This document shows positions 1 to 5,951 of a DNA stretch of 6,013 nt, in pieces. Source of the DNA: Elusimicrobia bacterium HGW-Elusimicrobia-2. GTDB lineage: Bacteria; CG03. Within the stretch, counting starts at the first letter, position 1. Each line of letters starts with the position of its first letter. The notes under the pieces are model-generated. The model was not told the origin of the DNA. It searched no databases and saw nothing but the letters and a program-made list of their open reading frames with translations. The stretch is taken from assembly GCA_002841685.1 (NCBI GenBank), contig PHAM01000083.1, positions 1 through 6,013 on the forward strand. The letters run 5' to 3'. A program made the position numbers and the translations under genes.

Positions 1-31
1 GTAGGGAGAAATCTTGCTCGGGACAGGCTCC

Positions 32-77
32 GTGAGGAATCTTAGATTTCTCAGTCGTAAAAACTCCTTCGAAATGA
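32..77. repeat. Left copy of a 46-base palindromic dispersed repeat
   Basis: This stretch is identical, base for base and in the same orientation, to 5968-6013. It contains an imperfect palindrome, GAGGAATCT (34-42) facing AGATTTCTC (44-52), with 8 of 9 positions able to pair. It ends in CTCCTTCGAAATGA. The next bases, CA, complete an end that is the inverse of TGTCATTCCGAA at the start of the right-hand copy. The sequence left of it (1-31) differs from the right copy and holds GAGAAATCT (6-14), a second perfect inverse of 44-52, so this copy looks like a rearranged or composite element. The structure is that of a small non-coding palindromic repeat of MITE or REP type. No transposase is visible. 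Confidence 0.85.
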
Positions 78-192
78 CATACAGTGTGAATAATCCAGAA
101 AATCATTTTCCAAAAAATGGATACCTATATGCCTGATATCGGGTTTTATTGTTCTATTTAATATTGTTCCCCGAATACTTGTAAGAAACGAA

Positions 193-759
193 GTGACTGA
201 ATTAAAAATAACAACCCGCGATTTAATCACTGCCGTCGCGGAAAAAAATATAGCGGAACTCGAAAGTGTGCGCCAAAAAATTCTAATACAGATATCCATA
301 CTCCTGCCCCAGATTATCAAATTCGCGATAGGCGCCTTTCCTTTTATCGCCTTTCTGACAATTCTACTGCTCATGTACGCAAACCGCGCTACAACAAATA
401 AAAATGACAGCGAAAAAAGCTTTCTTTTCCTATCGTATATCGCCTTTGTTCATATAATAATCGCAATTATAAAAATAATCCCTTTTTTATTTTTTATCCT
501 GCCCGGAATATACGTCTACGTCAAACTGCTCTTTGTCTCCTTAATAATGCTTGAAAAAAGATGCAATGCCCCCACTGCTGTTAAATTAAGCTGGAAGATT
601 ACGAGCGGGCATTTTTGGAAGTTGTTCTTACTTGTCTTTATTAATTCCGGCATTCAGCTGATCGTATTACCCACTATAATCGGTGAAATTCCCGCGACCG
701 GATTTGTCAATACCGCGAGAGCCGCCGCTTTCCGCATAATATGGGAAAATCCTGCCTGA
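193..759 (+). CDS. Polytopic inner-membrane protein of unknown function, possibly 5'-truncated
   Basis: This encodes a 188-residue hydrophobic protein. After a charged, helical N-terminal segment (residues 1-30), membrane-type stretches lie at about 33-61, 78-103, 105-120 and 141-163. The part LPGIYVYVKLLFVSLIMLEK followed by an alanine-proline turn and KLSWKITSGHFWKL resembles the membrane repeat of DUF975-like and glycerophosphodiesterase-membrane-domain families, where a Pro-Gly opens one helix and a conserved S-W-x-x-T-x-G-x-x-x-x-L motif opens the next. That family assignment is from memory. The chosen start is a GTG at 193 with no convincing Shine-Dalgarno. The frame stays open back to base 94 and would add a hydrophobic stretch (GFIVLFNIV), but it offers no ATG, GTG or TTG there. 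The gene may therefore have lost its true start when the repeat or another rearrangement arrived upstream. It converges on the minus-strand block and has no evident functional link to it. Confidence 0.6.
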   Translation: MTELKITTRDLITAVAEKNIAELESVRQKILIQISILLPQIIKFAIGAFPFIAFLTILLLMYANRATTNKNDSEKSFLFLSYIAFVHIIIAIIKIIPFLFFILPGIYVYVKLLFVSLIMLEKRCNAPTAVKLSWKITSGHFWKLFLLVFINSGIQLIVLPTIIGEIPATGFVNTARAAAFRIIWENPA

Positions 760-771
760 AAAAATGCGTTT

Positions 772-785
772 AATGGGGACGGTTC
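772..785 (+). repeat. GGGGACGGTTC repeat, left inverted copy
   Basis: The core AATGGGGACGGTTC lies in the 33-base gap between two convergent genes. It matches the inverse of 2314-2327 at 13 of 14 positions. Looser similarity continues on the inner side (TATTACTT here, GATACTT in the other copy) and runs into the stop codon of the SEC-C gene at 793. The two copies face each other across that single gene. From memory, GGGGACGGTTC-like ends occur next to IS200/Y1-type transposases and their REP-like repeats. No such transposase is present here. Confidence 0.6.
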
Positions 786-792
786 CTATTAC

Positions 793-2235
793 TTAATCGG
801 CAAGCCCCAATTTCTTTCTAATCTTGCTGAAATCCACTTTTACAGCCATATCATTCTGCCGCCTGTTCTGCATCCGCTCTATATAAGAAATCAATTCTTC
901 AACCTGCCGCCTTCCGTCTTCCGTCTTAACAGCTTGAAGCGGGGTTTTATTTCCCAATGCGGGAATCCGGCTTGTCAGCCAGTCTTTGTAATAATATTCT
1001 TCCTGATTCCTGCGCAGGAGTTCCCTGACTTCCGGTTTGGAATAGAGATCTTTCTGCTCTTGCTCAAATTTTTCCATTTCCTCCTTTGTGGGCGCGGGCA
1101 TAGCGTCTATATCTTTTGCCTCCGTCCTTTCAAATTTAACATACCCGCCCAGCCTCTTTTCAAGCAGACTTACAAGTTTCTCCGCCCTGCGGAATGAATT
1201 GACCTCACATTCAAGATACCCGCCCTTTACAGACATAGTGCCCAAAATATTTCTTGAAAAACTTTCTCTTTTCTTCCTGCCCTGCCTAAACCATATCCAT
1301 ATTTCGTTTTTTGCGTCATAGTCAAAATTTCTCATTGAAGTGAGTTTCTGCGCAAGCCCTTCACTTTTAATAATTTTAAAGAAAATTTTTGTAAACATCA
1401 TCCTGTCGCCATCAGTGTTTATCAGCTTCGGCATGGGCGGCAGTTCCCCGCGCGGCGGCTCCTGAAAACTTCCTCCCAATATTTTCTTCGCCCAGTTCGG
1501 CAGCACATCCTTGCATGATTCCCTGAAAATATCCTCGTCGGAAAGACTCATTTTTTTGTGTTCTTTTACAAATATTTCTTTCTGCACCTTCATAACTTTT
1601 TGAAATTGAGTTTTTGTTTCAGGCGGGTAAATGTACGGCGGCGAGTAAATATACGCGTCATCAGGCACACCCATAAACCTCGTGAACCAAATCTCGCCGG
1701 CGGCCGCGTCTTTCTCATAGGGTTCGTTAATCCTGCGCGCCCGCCATTCTTTTCCTTTGTAAAGCTCCCTGAAAACGATTATGTCTTCCGAGACATCTGT
1801 CACCTCGTAAAATGTGTCGTAGCTTGCCGCCATTATCCTGATCAGTTCCTGCCCGCGGCCGGCAAGATTCTGAAAATGTTCCGTCTTCATAAACCTCTCG
1901 CAAACAGTTTCGTTTGTTTTACCGAAACGGAAATCAAAAAGCAGCCAGTCCACGGACATGGTGACCGTCACCCCGTCATCCTCGCCCGGCCTGAAATTCT
2001 CTTCAAAAAAATCATAGGCCTCCTTGAGCTTGCCCCCCTCTTCATCAAACTGCATCAGGGACTTCGCGAACATCATCACCCCTTGAGCCAGATAAACATA
2101 TTCGTCAAGAATTGTGCCTGTCCCGAGCTCATTATATTTTGAAAAATTCAGCTCTTCGTTTTTTCCGCAGCATTTTTTATACTTCTTCCCGCTGCCGCAG
2201 TAGCACTGATCATTCCTGCCTATTTTTTGTCCCAT
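793..2235 (-). CDS. SEC-C zinc-motif protein (N-terminal motif), 480 residues, function unknown
   Basis: The protein opens with a complete SEC-C motif, GRNDQCYCGSGKKYKKCCG (residues 6-24). Its zinc ligands are Cys11, Cys13, Cys22 and Cys23, the arrangement known from the SecA C-terminus, where it binds zinc and SecB. Here it most likely serves as a small protein- or ribosome-binding zinc module on a cytoplasmic protein; there is no signal peptide or membrane segment. The middle (about 40-375) is a mixed, charged region I do not recognise, with a proline-rich stretch PPYIYPP at 199-205. Near the C-terminus, WLTSRIPALGNKTPLQAV (419-436) followed by a G-R and a V-E-E-L-I helix matches the 'IPALGGKTP' segment that I recall in other SEC-C proteins and that loosely resembles Xre/MbcA/ParS toxin-binding domains. 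The start is ATG at 2235 with a weak AAAGAG upstream, and the SEC-C motif fixes the N-terminus. The gene is locally GC-rich and sits alone between inverted repeats, 138 bases after the ATPase gene, so it may be a separate acquisition. Confidence 0.85.
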   Translation of the reverse strand: MGQKIGRNDQCYCGSGKKYKKCCGKNEELNFSKYNELGTGTILDEYVYLAQGVMMFAKSLMQFDEEGGKLKEAYDFFEENFRPGEDDGVTVTMSVDWLLFDFRFGKTNETVCERFMKTEHFQNLAGRGQELIRIMAASYDTFYEVTDVSEDIIVFRELYKGKEWRARRINEPYEKDAAAGEIWFTRFMGVPDDAYIYSPPYIYPPETKTQFQKVMKVQKEIFVKEHKKMSLSDEDIFRESCKDVLPNWAKKILGGSFQEPPRGELPPMPKLINTDGDRMMFTKIFFKIIKSEGLAQKLTSMRNFDYDAKNEIWIWFRQGRKKRESFSRNILGTMSVKGGYLECEVNSFRRAEKLVSLLEKRLGGYVKFERTEAKDIDAMPAPTKEEMEKFEQEQKDLYSKPEVRELLRRNQEEYYYKDWLTSRIPALGNKTPLQAVKTEDGRRQVEELISYIERMQNRRQNDMAVKVDFSKIRKKLGLAD

Positions 2236-2274
2236 AATTTTATCAACTCTTTTTCAAGTTTTTTGCCTACCATA

Positions 2275-2291
2275 GGCAGGCAAGACCTGCC
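2275..2291. repeat. Short GC hairpin GGCAGG-CAAGA-CCTGCC
   Basis: This is a perfect 6-base-pair stem with a 5-base loop between the ATPase and the N-terminal SEC-C gene. The first arm can instead pair with GCCTACC (2265-2271) just to its left with one mismatch, giving two mutually exclusive hairpins. No T-run follows directly on the minus strand, so it is a poor intrinsic terminator. It is more likely a small dispersed palindrome or a weak attenuator in the leader of the SEC-C gene. Confidence 0.5.
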
Positions 2292-2313
2292 CCATTTCTA
2301 TTAAAAAGTATCA

Positions 2314-2327
2314 GAACCGTCCACATT
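2314..2327 (-). repeat. GGACGGTTC repeat, right inverted copy
   Basis: Read on the minus strand this is AATGTGGACGGTTC, differing by one base from the copy at 772-785 and facing it. It lies 46 bases beyond the stop of the ATPase gene and 78 bases before the start of the SEC-C gene. The pair therefore brackets that gene and its leader in a segment of about 1.56 kb. Confidence 0.6.
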
Positions 2328-2373
2328 TTACACAAAAGTCGATAAGTCAATGAACATCCTTTTTTTCTCAAGC

Positions 2374-4050
2374 TCATTGTCCCAATACTTTAAAGATTGC
2401 ATCAAGTTTCTCTTTTACCTCATTTTTTATTTCTTCAGGTTTAGACAATAATGCAAGTTCGTAATAACGCCCTTTATAAACTTGCAGTGGTCGTTTAACC
2501 CTGTTGGAATACATTTTAAACACTCGCTCTATAAAATCACTCATTTTAGTTTCTATCCACCAACTATCATCCGAATTCTTTAAAGCTATCGGAGGAACGA
2601 GATCGTTAATTATCGTATTCATCACATTAATATCCTGTTGATGAAATAAATCTGCCGGCGGCTGCTTTACATATCTTGTTATCACTGCAGGCATTGGTAA
2701 ATAATTTTCTATTTCGTTTCTACTCCACATTAATTCTTTCAATTTTCCTGTTTTGTCAAGTTCTATATTTAGATGATCAAATATTGCTATACCTTTTAAT
2801 GTTGGAACAGATTCCAAGAGAGCATAAAAATGTTCTCGCGCATCACTTGGCCGGTTTGTCACATATTTTACAAAGGGATTATTTAAGAAGTTCTCCACGG
2901 GATGTTGCAAAATTATAGCGAAAGCTTTTAATATTGCTAAATCTGTACTGCCCTCTAAATATATTATCCGCCTTTTATTTTCTGCCAATAAATATTCCTC
3001 AAAACCAAATTTTGTCAACGATTTCACAAGCTGACTTTTATCATTAACGATATGCGGGTTGCCAAGAAATGCTACGATAGTGTCTTTCCCGGCGGCTTCA
3101 TTTAACACTTTTTCAGAATGCGTTGCAATAATCAGCTGCGCATTTTCTTTTTTTATAATTTCCGATAATTGGTTGTATATTTCTTCCTGCCTAATTATTT
3201 CCAGATGAGCATCCGGTTCATCTAGTAAGAGTATGCTGTTCTCCCCCGCAAACATATATGAAAATAAAAGTAGTATCTGATGGAACCCCCTGCCGGCATT
3301 AGACAAATCCATTTTGATCCCTGTATCTTCTTTGTATAACATTGTTATTTTTCCTGTCGCTTGATAATAAACAGGCGGTTCTAATTCAACCGCGAATAAT
3401 CTTTTAATTATATCTGTCAGCTCCACCCATTTATCCTTTTTTTCATTCCATATACGCAAGCATAAATTCCTTAATACTTCCGCGGTACGACCTTCCCCGA
3501 TTAAGCTCTGAATGGATCCCGGCTGCAGCATATGTTCCTCGGTAGCCAGCCCAGACATCGGCGGTAAAAACCCTATTTTTTCTTTTAACGCTTCTTCCGG
3601 AAAGTCTTTCGGCTCACCGGTTTTTTCATCTTTCAGAATTCTGCAATAAATTGACTCCTGATTAGCGAAATCATATTCAAATCCCAATTCCCATGTTTTC
3701 CCATCAGTAAATCCTTCGGCGGAAATTTTGATTACAATATTCTTGGTTTTTGATTTCCCCTTAACAAAAGTGCCTTCTCTCACATGAAGATTCTTCCACA
3801 ATTGCTTAGCCGAAGGAACGGGAACCGCTAATATATCTTTACGATTTATGGTTACCCCTGTCCTTTGTTTTGCCTTAGTTTTTTTTCTATTCTCTGCCCA
3901 TTTTCTCATGCCCAATTCCCATAAAGCAATTGCCTGCAGAGCAGAAGTCTTGCCGGAATTATTAGGCCCCGCAAAAACAACAGACGAACTTAAATCAATT
4001 TCGGTCTTATCCAATCTTTTAAAATTCTCAATGCTTATTTTACTTATCAT
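2374..4050 (-). CDS. OLD-like AAA ATPase with divergent C-terminal TOPRIM-like domain
   Basis: This 558-residue cytoplasmic protein has an ABC/SMC-type ATPase head. The N-terminus ISIENFKRL is typical of RecF/OLD-like proteins. Walker A is GPNNSGKTS (28-36), the signature-like loop is LSNAGRGFHQ (249-258), Walker B is ILLLDEP (273-279) with catalytic E278, and the switch histidine is in ATHSEK (H311). A second domain starts at about 360: IIYLEGSTD (362-370) matches the TOPRIM acidic motif (E366, D370), and IAIFD (421-425) supplies one further aspartate. The usual D-x-D is incomplete, because residue 427 is Leu. WSRNEIENYL (442-451) resembles a motif I recall from DUF4435/TOPRIM effectors of OLD- and PARIS-like systems. 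Family knowledge suggests an ATP-gated nuclease or sensor, often anti-phage, but the weakened metal site makes nuclease activity uncertain. The ATG at 4050 is supported by a GGGAG sequence 7 bases upstream and by ATGA overlap with the preceding frame. AT-rich composition separates it from the SEC-C gene downstream. Confidence 0.88.
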   Translation of the reverse strand: MISKISIENFKRLDKTEIDLSSSVVFAGPNNSGKTSALQAIALWELGMRKWAENRKKTKAKQRTGVTINRKDILAVPVPSAKQLWKNLHVREGTFVKGKSKTKNIVIKISAEGFTDGKTWELGFEYDFANQESIYCRILKDEKTGEPKDFPEEALKEKIGFLPPMSGLATEEHMLQPGSIQSLIGEGRTAEVLRNLCLRIWNEKKDKWVELTDIIKRLFAVELEPPVYYQATGKITMLYKEDTGIKMDLSNAGRGFHQILLLFSYMFAGENSILLLDEPDAHLEIIRQEEIYNQLSEIIKKENAQLIIATHSEKVLNEAAGKDTIVAFLGNPHIVNDKSQLVKSLTKFGFEEYLLAENKRRIIYLEGSTDLAILKAFAIILQHPVENFLNNPFVKYVTNRPSDAREHFYALLESVPTLKGIAIFDHLNIELDKTGKLKELMWSRNEIENYLPMPAVITRYVKQPPADLFHQQDINVMNTIINDLVPPIALKNSDDSWWIETKMSDFIERVFKMYSNRVKRPLQVYKGRYYELALLSKPEEIKNEVKEKLDAIFKVLGQ

Positions 4051-4154
4051 AAATTTGCTCCCTTTATTACTTTTACCTCATCACCTATTAAATCATATAA
4101 TTTGTAAACCAGTTCATCAATCAGACATTCACAATTTTTCTCTTTAGCTACATT
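4047..4154 (-). pseudogene. Remnant of a DNA-methylase-like C-terminal tail
   Basis: Directly after the stop of the metallopeptidase gene, and in its frame, the minus strand stays open for 35 codons and ends in a TGA that overlaps the ATPase start as ATGA. The frame has no ATG, GTG or TTG; only a CTG lies inside. Its product contains IDELVYKLYDL followed by GDEVKVIKG. From memory this closely matches the extreme C-terminus of many N6-adenine DNA methylases and fused type IIG or TaqI-like enzymes, which end in I-D-x-L-V-Y-x-L-Y-x-L-T-x-E-E-I-x-x-V-E. My interpretation is that it is the last piece of a methylase gene once coupled to the ATPase, with the upstream part deleted or replaced. Alternatives are a C-terminal extension of the metallopeptidase cut off by a new stop, or a chance open frame. 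The good match and coupling make chance less likely. Confidence 0.55.
4058..4062 (-). promoter_or_regulatory. Shine-Dalgarno of the ATPase gene
   Basis: The minus strand reads AAAGGGAGCAAATTTATG. GGGAG sits 7 bases before the ATG at 4050, inside the 3' end of the preceding coding-like frame. With the ATGA overlap, this is a standard translational-coupling arrangement and decides the ATPase start. Confidence 0.75.
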
Positions 4155-4697
4155 TTACGGGTTCCTCCCGTTTAAAACGCCGTCCCCACCCAATATGTCT
4201 GATTCCCCGTCCGCTTCTCTGCCTTTCGCTATAAGATAACCCCGCGCCCGTTCCGTCAGCTTGTAGCGATTCACGATATCCCAGAATGACCTGCTGTGAT
4301 TCGGCTCTATAATATGCGCTATTTCATGCATCACCGCATAACTCCGAACCCATTCCGGCATCCGTGCAATACTGTGCGCAATACGGATTTTGCCGGATTT
4401 ATAACTGCAGCTGCCGAATTTGCAATTCTGGTTTGTGACATATTCAATCGAGCTGAGTTTTATTTTTCCTTCAAAATATTTTTCATTCAAGCGTTTGAAA
4501 ATGTTAATCAGGTCATCATCTTTATTAAGCTCTTTCTTCAGCTTTTTTCTTTCAAATCTCCTTTGAAAATTCTTTATGACTTTTTCAAGTTCTTTCTCCG
4601 GCATATCCGCCGGGGCGTTAACATACATTATATCGCCCTCAAGCCGCGCGCCAATGGTTCTTTCACGCTTTCCGCTACGTATGATTTTTACTTCCAT
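4155..4697 (-). CDS. YgjP-type (DUF45) zinc metallopeptidase
   Basis: This 180-residue protein carries the gluzincin motif HEIAH (124-128: His124, Glu125, His128). A third-ligand region follows in PNHSRSFWDIV (His134), as in YgjP-like proteins (H-E-x-x-H then P-N-H-S-x-x-F-W). Upstream, CKFGSCSYKSGKIRIAHSI (92-110) is the family's usual W/F-G-S-C-S segment, and RERTIGARLEGDIMYVNAP (11-29) is its N-terminal strand pair, so the catalytic core is complete. The length is a little short for the family because the N-terminus starts close to the first strand. It has no signal peptide and is probably cytoplasmic. Family members often lie beside type I restriction or other defence genes; the substrate is unknown. 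The start ATG at 4697 has only a weak GAACGAG upstream, 28 bases after the preceding gene, which fits an operon. The last residues (about 168-180, ILGGDGVLNGRNP) follow the conserved end and are encoded by repeat-like DNA, so the natural C-terminus may have been replaced. Confidence 0.88.
   Translation of the reverse strand: MEVKIIRSGKRERTIGARLEGDIMYVNAPADMPEKELEKVIKNFQRRFERKKLKKELNKDDDLINIFKRLNEKYFEGKIKLSSIEYVTNQNCKFGSCSYKSGKIRIAHSIARMPEWVRSYAVMHEIAHIIEPNHSRSFWDIVNRYKLTERARGYLIAKGREADGESDILGGDGVLNGRNP
4180..4188 (-). repeat. Third, partial TGGGGACGG copy inside the metallopeptidase 3' end
   Basis: On the minus strand this reads TGGGGACGG, identical to 774-782 and one base different from the copy in 2314-2327. 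A perfect 5-base-pair hairpin, ACGGG-AGGAA-CCCGT (4156-4170), follows and includes most of the stop codon. The match is short and outside this core the three copies diverge, so shared origin is only suggestive. Confidence 0.35.
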
Positions 4698-4725
4698 ACT
4701 CGTTCAAATTTTCTTTTTTTTCTTC

Positions 4726-5835
4726 TCAAGACCCGACTCCTTTTTCTTCTGTCTGGGTTATTTCATTTCCGCAACACTTTTTATACTTTTTTCCACTCCC
4801 ACAGGGACAAGGTTTATTGCGGGGTATCTTTTTGTGTGTTCTTGGAATTATCTTCTGAGACGCTCCAATATAATTAGTTTCTTCATCCTCAAGTTCATCT
4901 ATTTCTTTTTGAATCTCATCGGCTTTATCAGAGTCCCTTTTTTCATTATAAACGCTCCATAATTTATCCAGTATAGCCGGTCTGTCTCTTACATCCACAA
5001 CGGCAAGCCCCTGTTTCAAAATACTTTCCGCTCTGTCTAAATCGTTTATTCCATCTTCGTCACCGTAACTTTGCCAAAAACAGTCTGACCACCTTACCCA
5101 TCCCTCTCCCCATCCAGGATCCTGTCTCAACCATTTTTTATACAATCTGTTTGCTTTTCTAAATTTTCCTAATTGTAAATAAGATTCCGCTATTGCGCAC
5201 TTGAAATTTTCAATTCTAAAAGAATCTTCCTCAGGAAATCTTTTGAGAAAATCCCGGCAGAATGAAATTCTTTTTTTAAGATATTTTTTATTTTCAATTC
5301 CGGCATTCCATAGTTCATCCTCAAGGTCATTTTCCATATTGGAAACGGGATATGTTCCCCTGAATTTTTCATCAAATTCTTCTAATGTTTTTATATCTCT
5401 TTTTTTCATAATCTTGAGAACGTCATACCAAACGCATAAAAGTATTTCACACCCGGAAATGACGTTATAGTCATCAAGTTCATCGTATCCGTATGCCATT
5501 CTGTCGTCTACCATTTCATAATTTATTCTTTTCGGAAACCACCTCTCCCATAATACGGTCAGCCATATCCACACACGTTTTATTTCCATATCAGTCGTGT
5601 ATTTGCTTTGCAGATTAGATTTTTTGAAAAACCATTTTGAAAGTTCTTCGGCCGATGTAAATTCCCGGGATAACTTATTCAAGATTTTTTTGCTGATTTT
5701 TATTCCAAAAGAATCAAGTTTTTCAAGCAATTCCGTATCGGTTAATTCGCTGCCTTGGGATAATAAAGGCGAATGCCTTTCTTTCTCAGGCCGATTTTCT
5801 TCAATCCTGTTTTCAGCAATATAAGACAATTTCAT
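4726..5835 (-). CDS. TPR-like protein with C-terminal SEC-C zinc motif
   Basis: This 369-residue, strongly charged, soluble protein ends in a complete SEC-C motif, PRNKPCPCGSGKKYKKCCG (338-356), with ligands Cys343, Cys345, Cys354 and Cys355. The central region has helical TPR-like units: about 184-205, 210-240 (AESYLQLGKFRKANRLYKKW), 244-277 and 286-312, followed by an acidic stretch (EIDELEDEE). The N-terminal part (about 10-125) contains LLEKLDSFGI and VLWERWFPKR, a helical region I associate with other SEC-C proteins but cannot name. TPR plus SEC-C suggests a protein-binding adaptor rather than an enzyme. The annotated ATG at 5835 has a G-run (AAGGGGGG) about 10 bases upstream. A different frame with a better ribosome site begins at 5920 and overlaps this start, so the true N-terminus is in doubt. 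The metallopeptidase gene follows 28 bases later, likely in the same transcript. Confidence 0.82.
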   Translation of the reverse strand: MKLSYIAENRIEENRPEKERHSPLLSQGSELTDTELLEKLDSFGIKISKKILNKLSREFTSAEELSKWFFKKSNLQSKYTTDMEIKRVWIWLTVLWERWFPKRINYEMVDDRMAYGYDELDDYNVISGCEILLCVWYDVLKIMKKRDIKTLEEFDEKFRGTYPVSNMENDLEDELWNAGIENKKYLKKRISFCRDFLKRFPEEDSFRIENFKCAIAESYLQLGKFRKANRLYKKWLRQDPGWGEGWVRWSDCFWQSYGDEDGINDLDRAESILKQGLAVVDVRDRPAILDKLWSVYNEKRDSDKADEIQKEIDELEDEETNYIGASQKIIPRTHKKIPRNKPCPCGSGKKYKKCCGNEITQTEEKGVGS

Positions 5836-5920
5836 AAAGCACTTGCCCCCCTTCTTCTTTTATTGCATCTTTTCTTAAAATGTCCTCTAATAATGTCCCA
5901 TATTGTCCCTTAGTCTGCAT
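5813..5920 (-). CDS. Small 35-codon ORF overlapping the TPR/SEC-C start
   Basis: An ATG at 5920 preceded by GGAG at an 8-base spacing opens a 35-codon frame. It begins MQTKGQYGTLLEDILRKD and ends at a TGA 23 bases inside the TPR/SEC-C gene. Its composition is coding-like (amphipathic helix, few rare residues). Two explanations compete. It may be a leader peptide whose translation is coupled to the next gene. Or it may be the true N-terminus of the TPR/SEC-C protein, split off by a one-base indel: dropping one A from the AAA in TATGAAATTG (around 5829-5832) would join VLYE to LSYIAENRIEENR in one continuous helix, and a G6 run at 5846-5851 is another possible slip point. I favour the broken or slipped N-terminus slightly, without proof. 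Confidence 0.5.
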   Translation of the reverse strand: MQTKGQYGTLLEDILRKDAIKEEGGQVLYEIVLYC

Positions 5921-5928
5921 TATTCATA

Positions 5929-5932
5929 CTCC
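5929..5932 (-). promoter_or_regulatory. Shine-Dalgarno GGAG of the small ORF
   Basis: GGAG lies 8 bases before the ATG at 5920. It is a better-formed ribosome site than that of the annotated TPR/SEC-C start, which makes 5920 the likely entry point for ribosomes into the minus-strand operon. The palindromic repeat starts only about 20 bases further upstream, so the promoter must lie inside that repeat or outside the window. Confidence 0.6.
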
Positions 5933-5951
5933 GATGACAAAAACAACAGTC

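Noticed and set aside
51-374. Minus-strand open frame (107 codons) at the left end
   Set aside because: It overlaps the repeat and the membrane gene in antisense, has no ribosome site I can see, and encodes nothing recognisable.
1558-2142. Long plus-strand open frame (194 codons) opposite the N-terminal SEC-C gene
   Set aside because: It lies wholly antisense to a gene with a clear SEC-C motif, and its product is a cysteine- and phenylalanine-rich sequence with no domain; it is a shadow frame.
2265-2300. Intrinsic terminator after the ATPase gene
   Set aside because: The GGCAGG hairpin is real, but no T-run follows it on the minus strand.
4296-4877. Plus-strand open frame (193 codons) across the metallopeptidase and SEC-C 3' ends
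   Set aside because: It is antisense to the HEIAH and SEC-C coding regions, with phenylalanine-rich low-complexity translation from complemented lysine codons; not a real gene.
5881-5910. Three spaced TGTCC units that could be operator repeats
   Set aside because: They lie inside the small ORF, have unequal spacing (13 and 10 bases) and are too short to separate from coding repetition.
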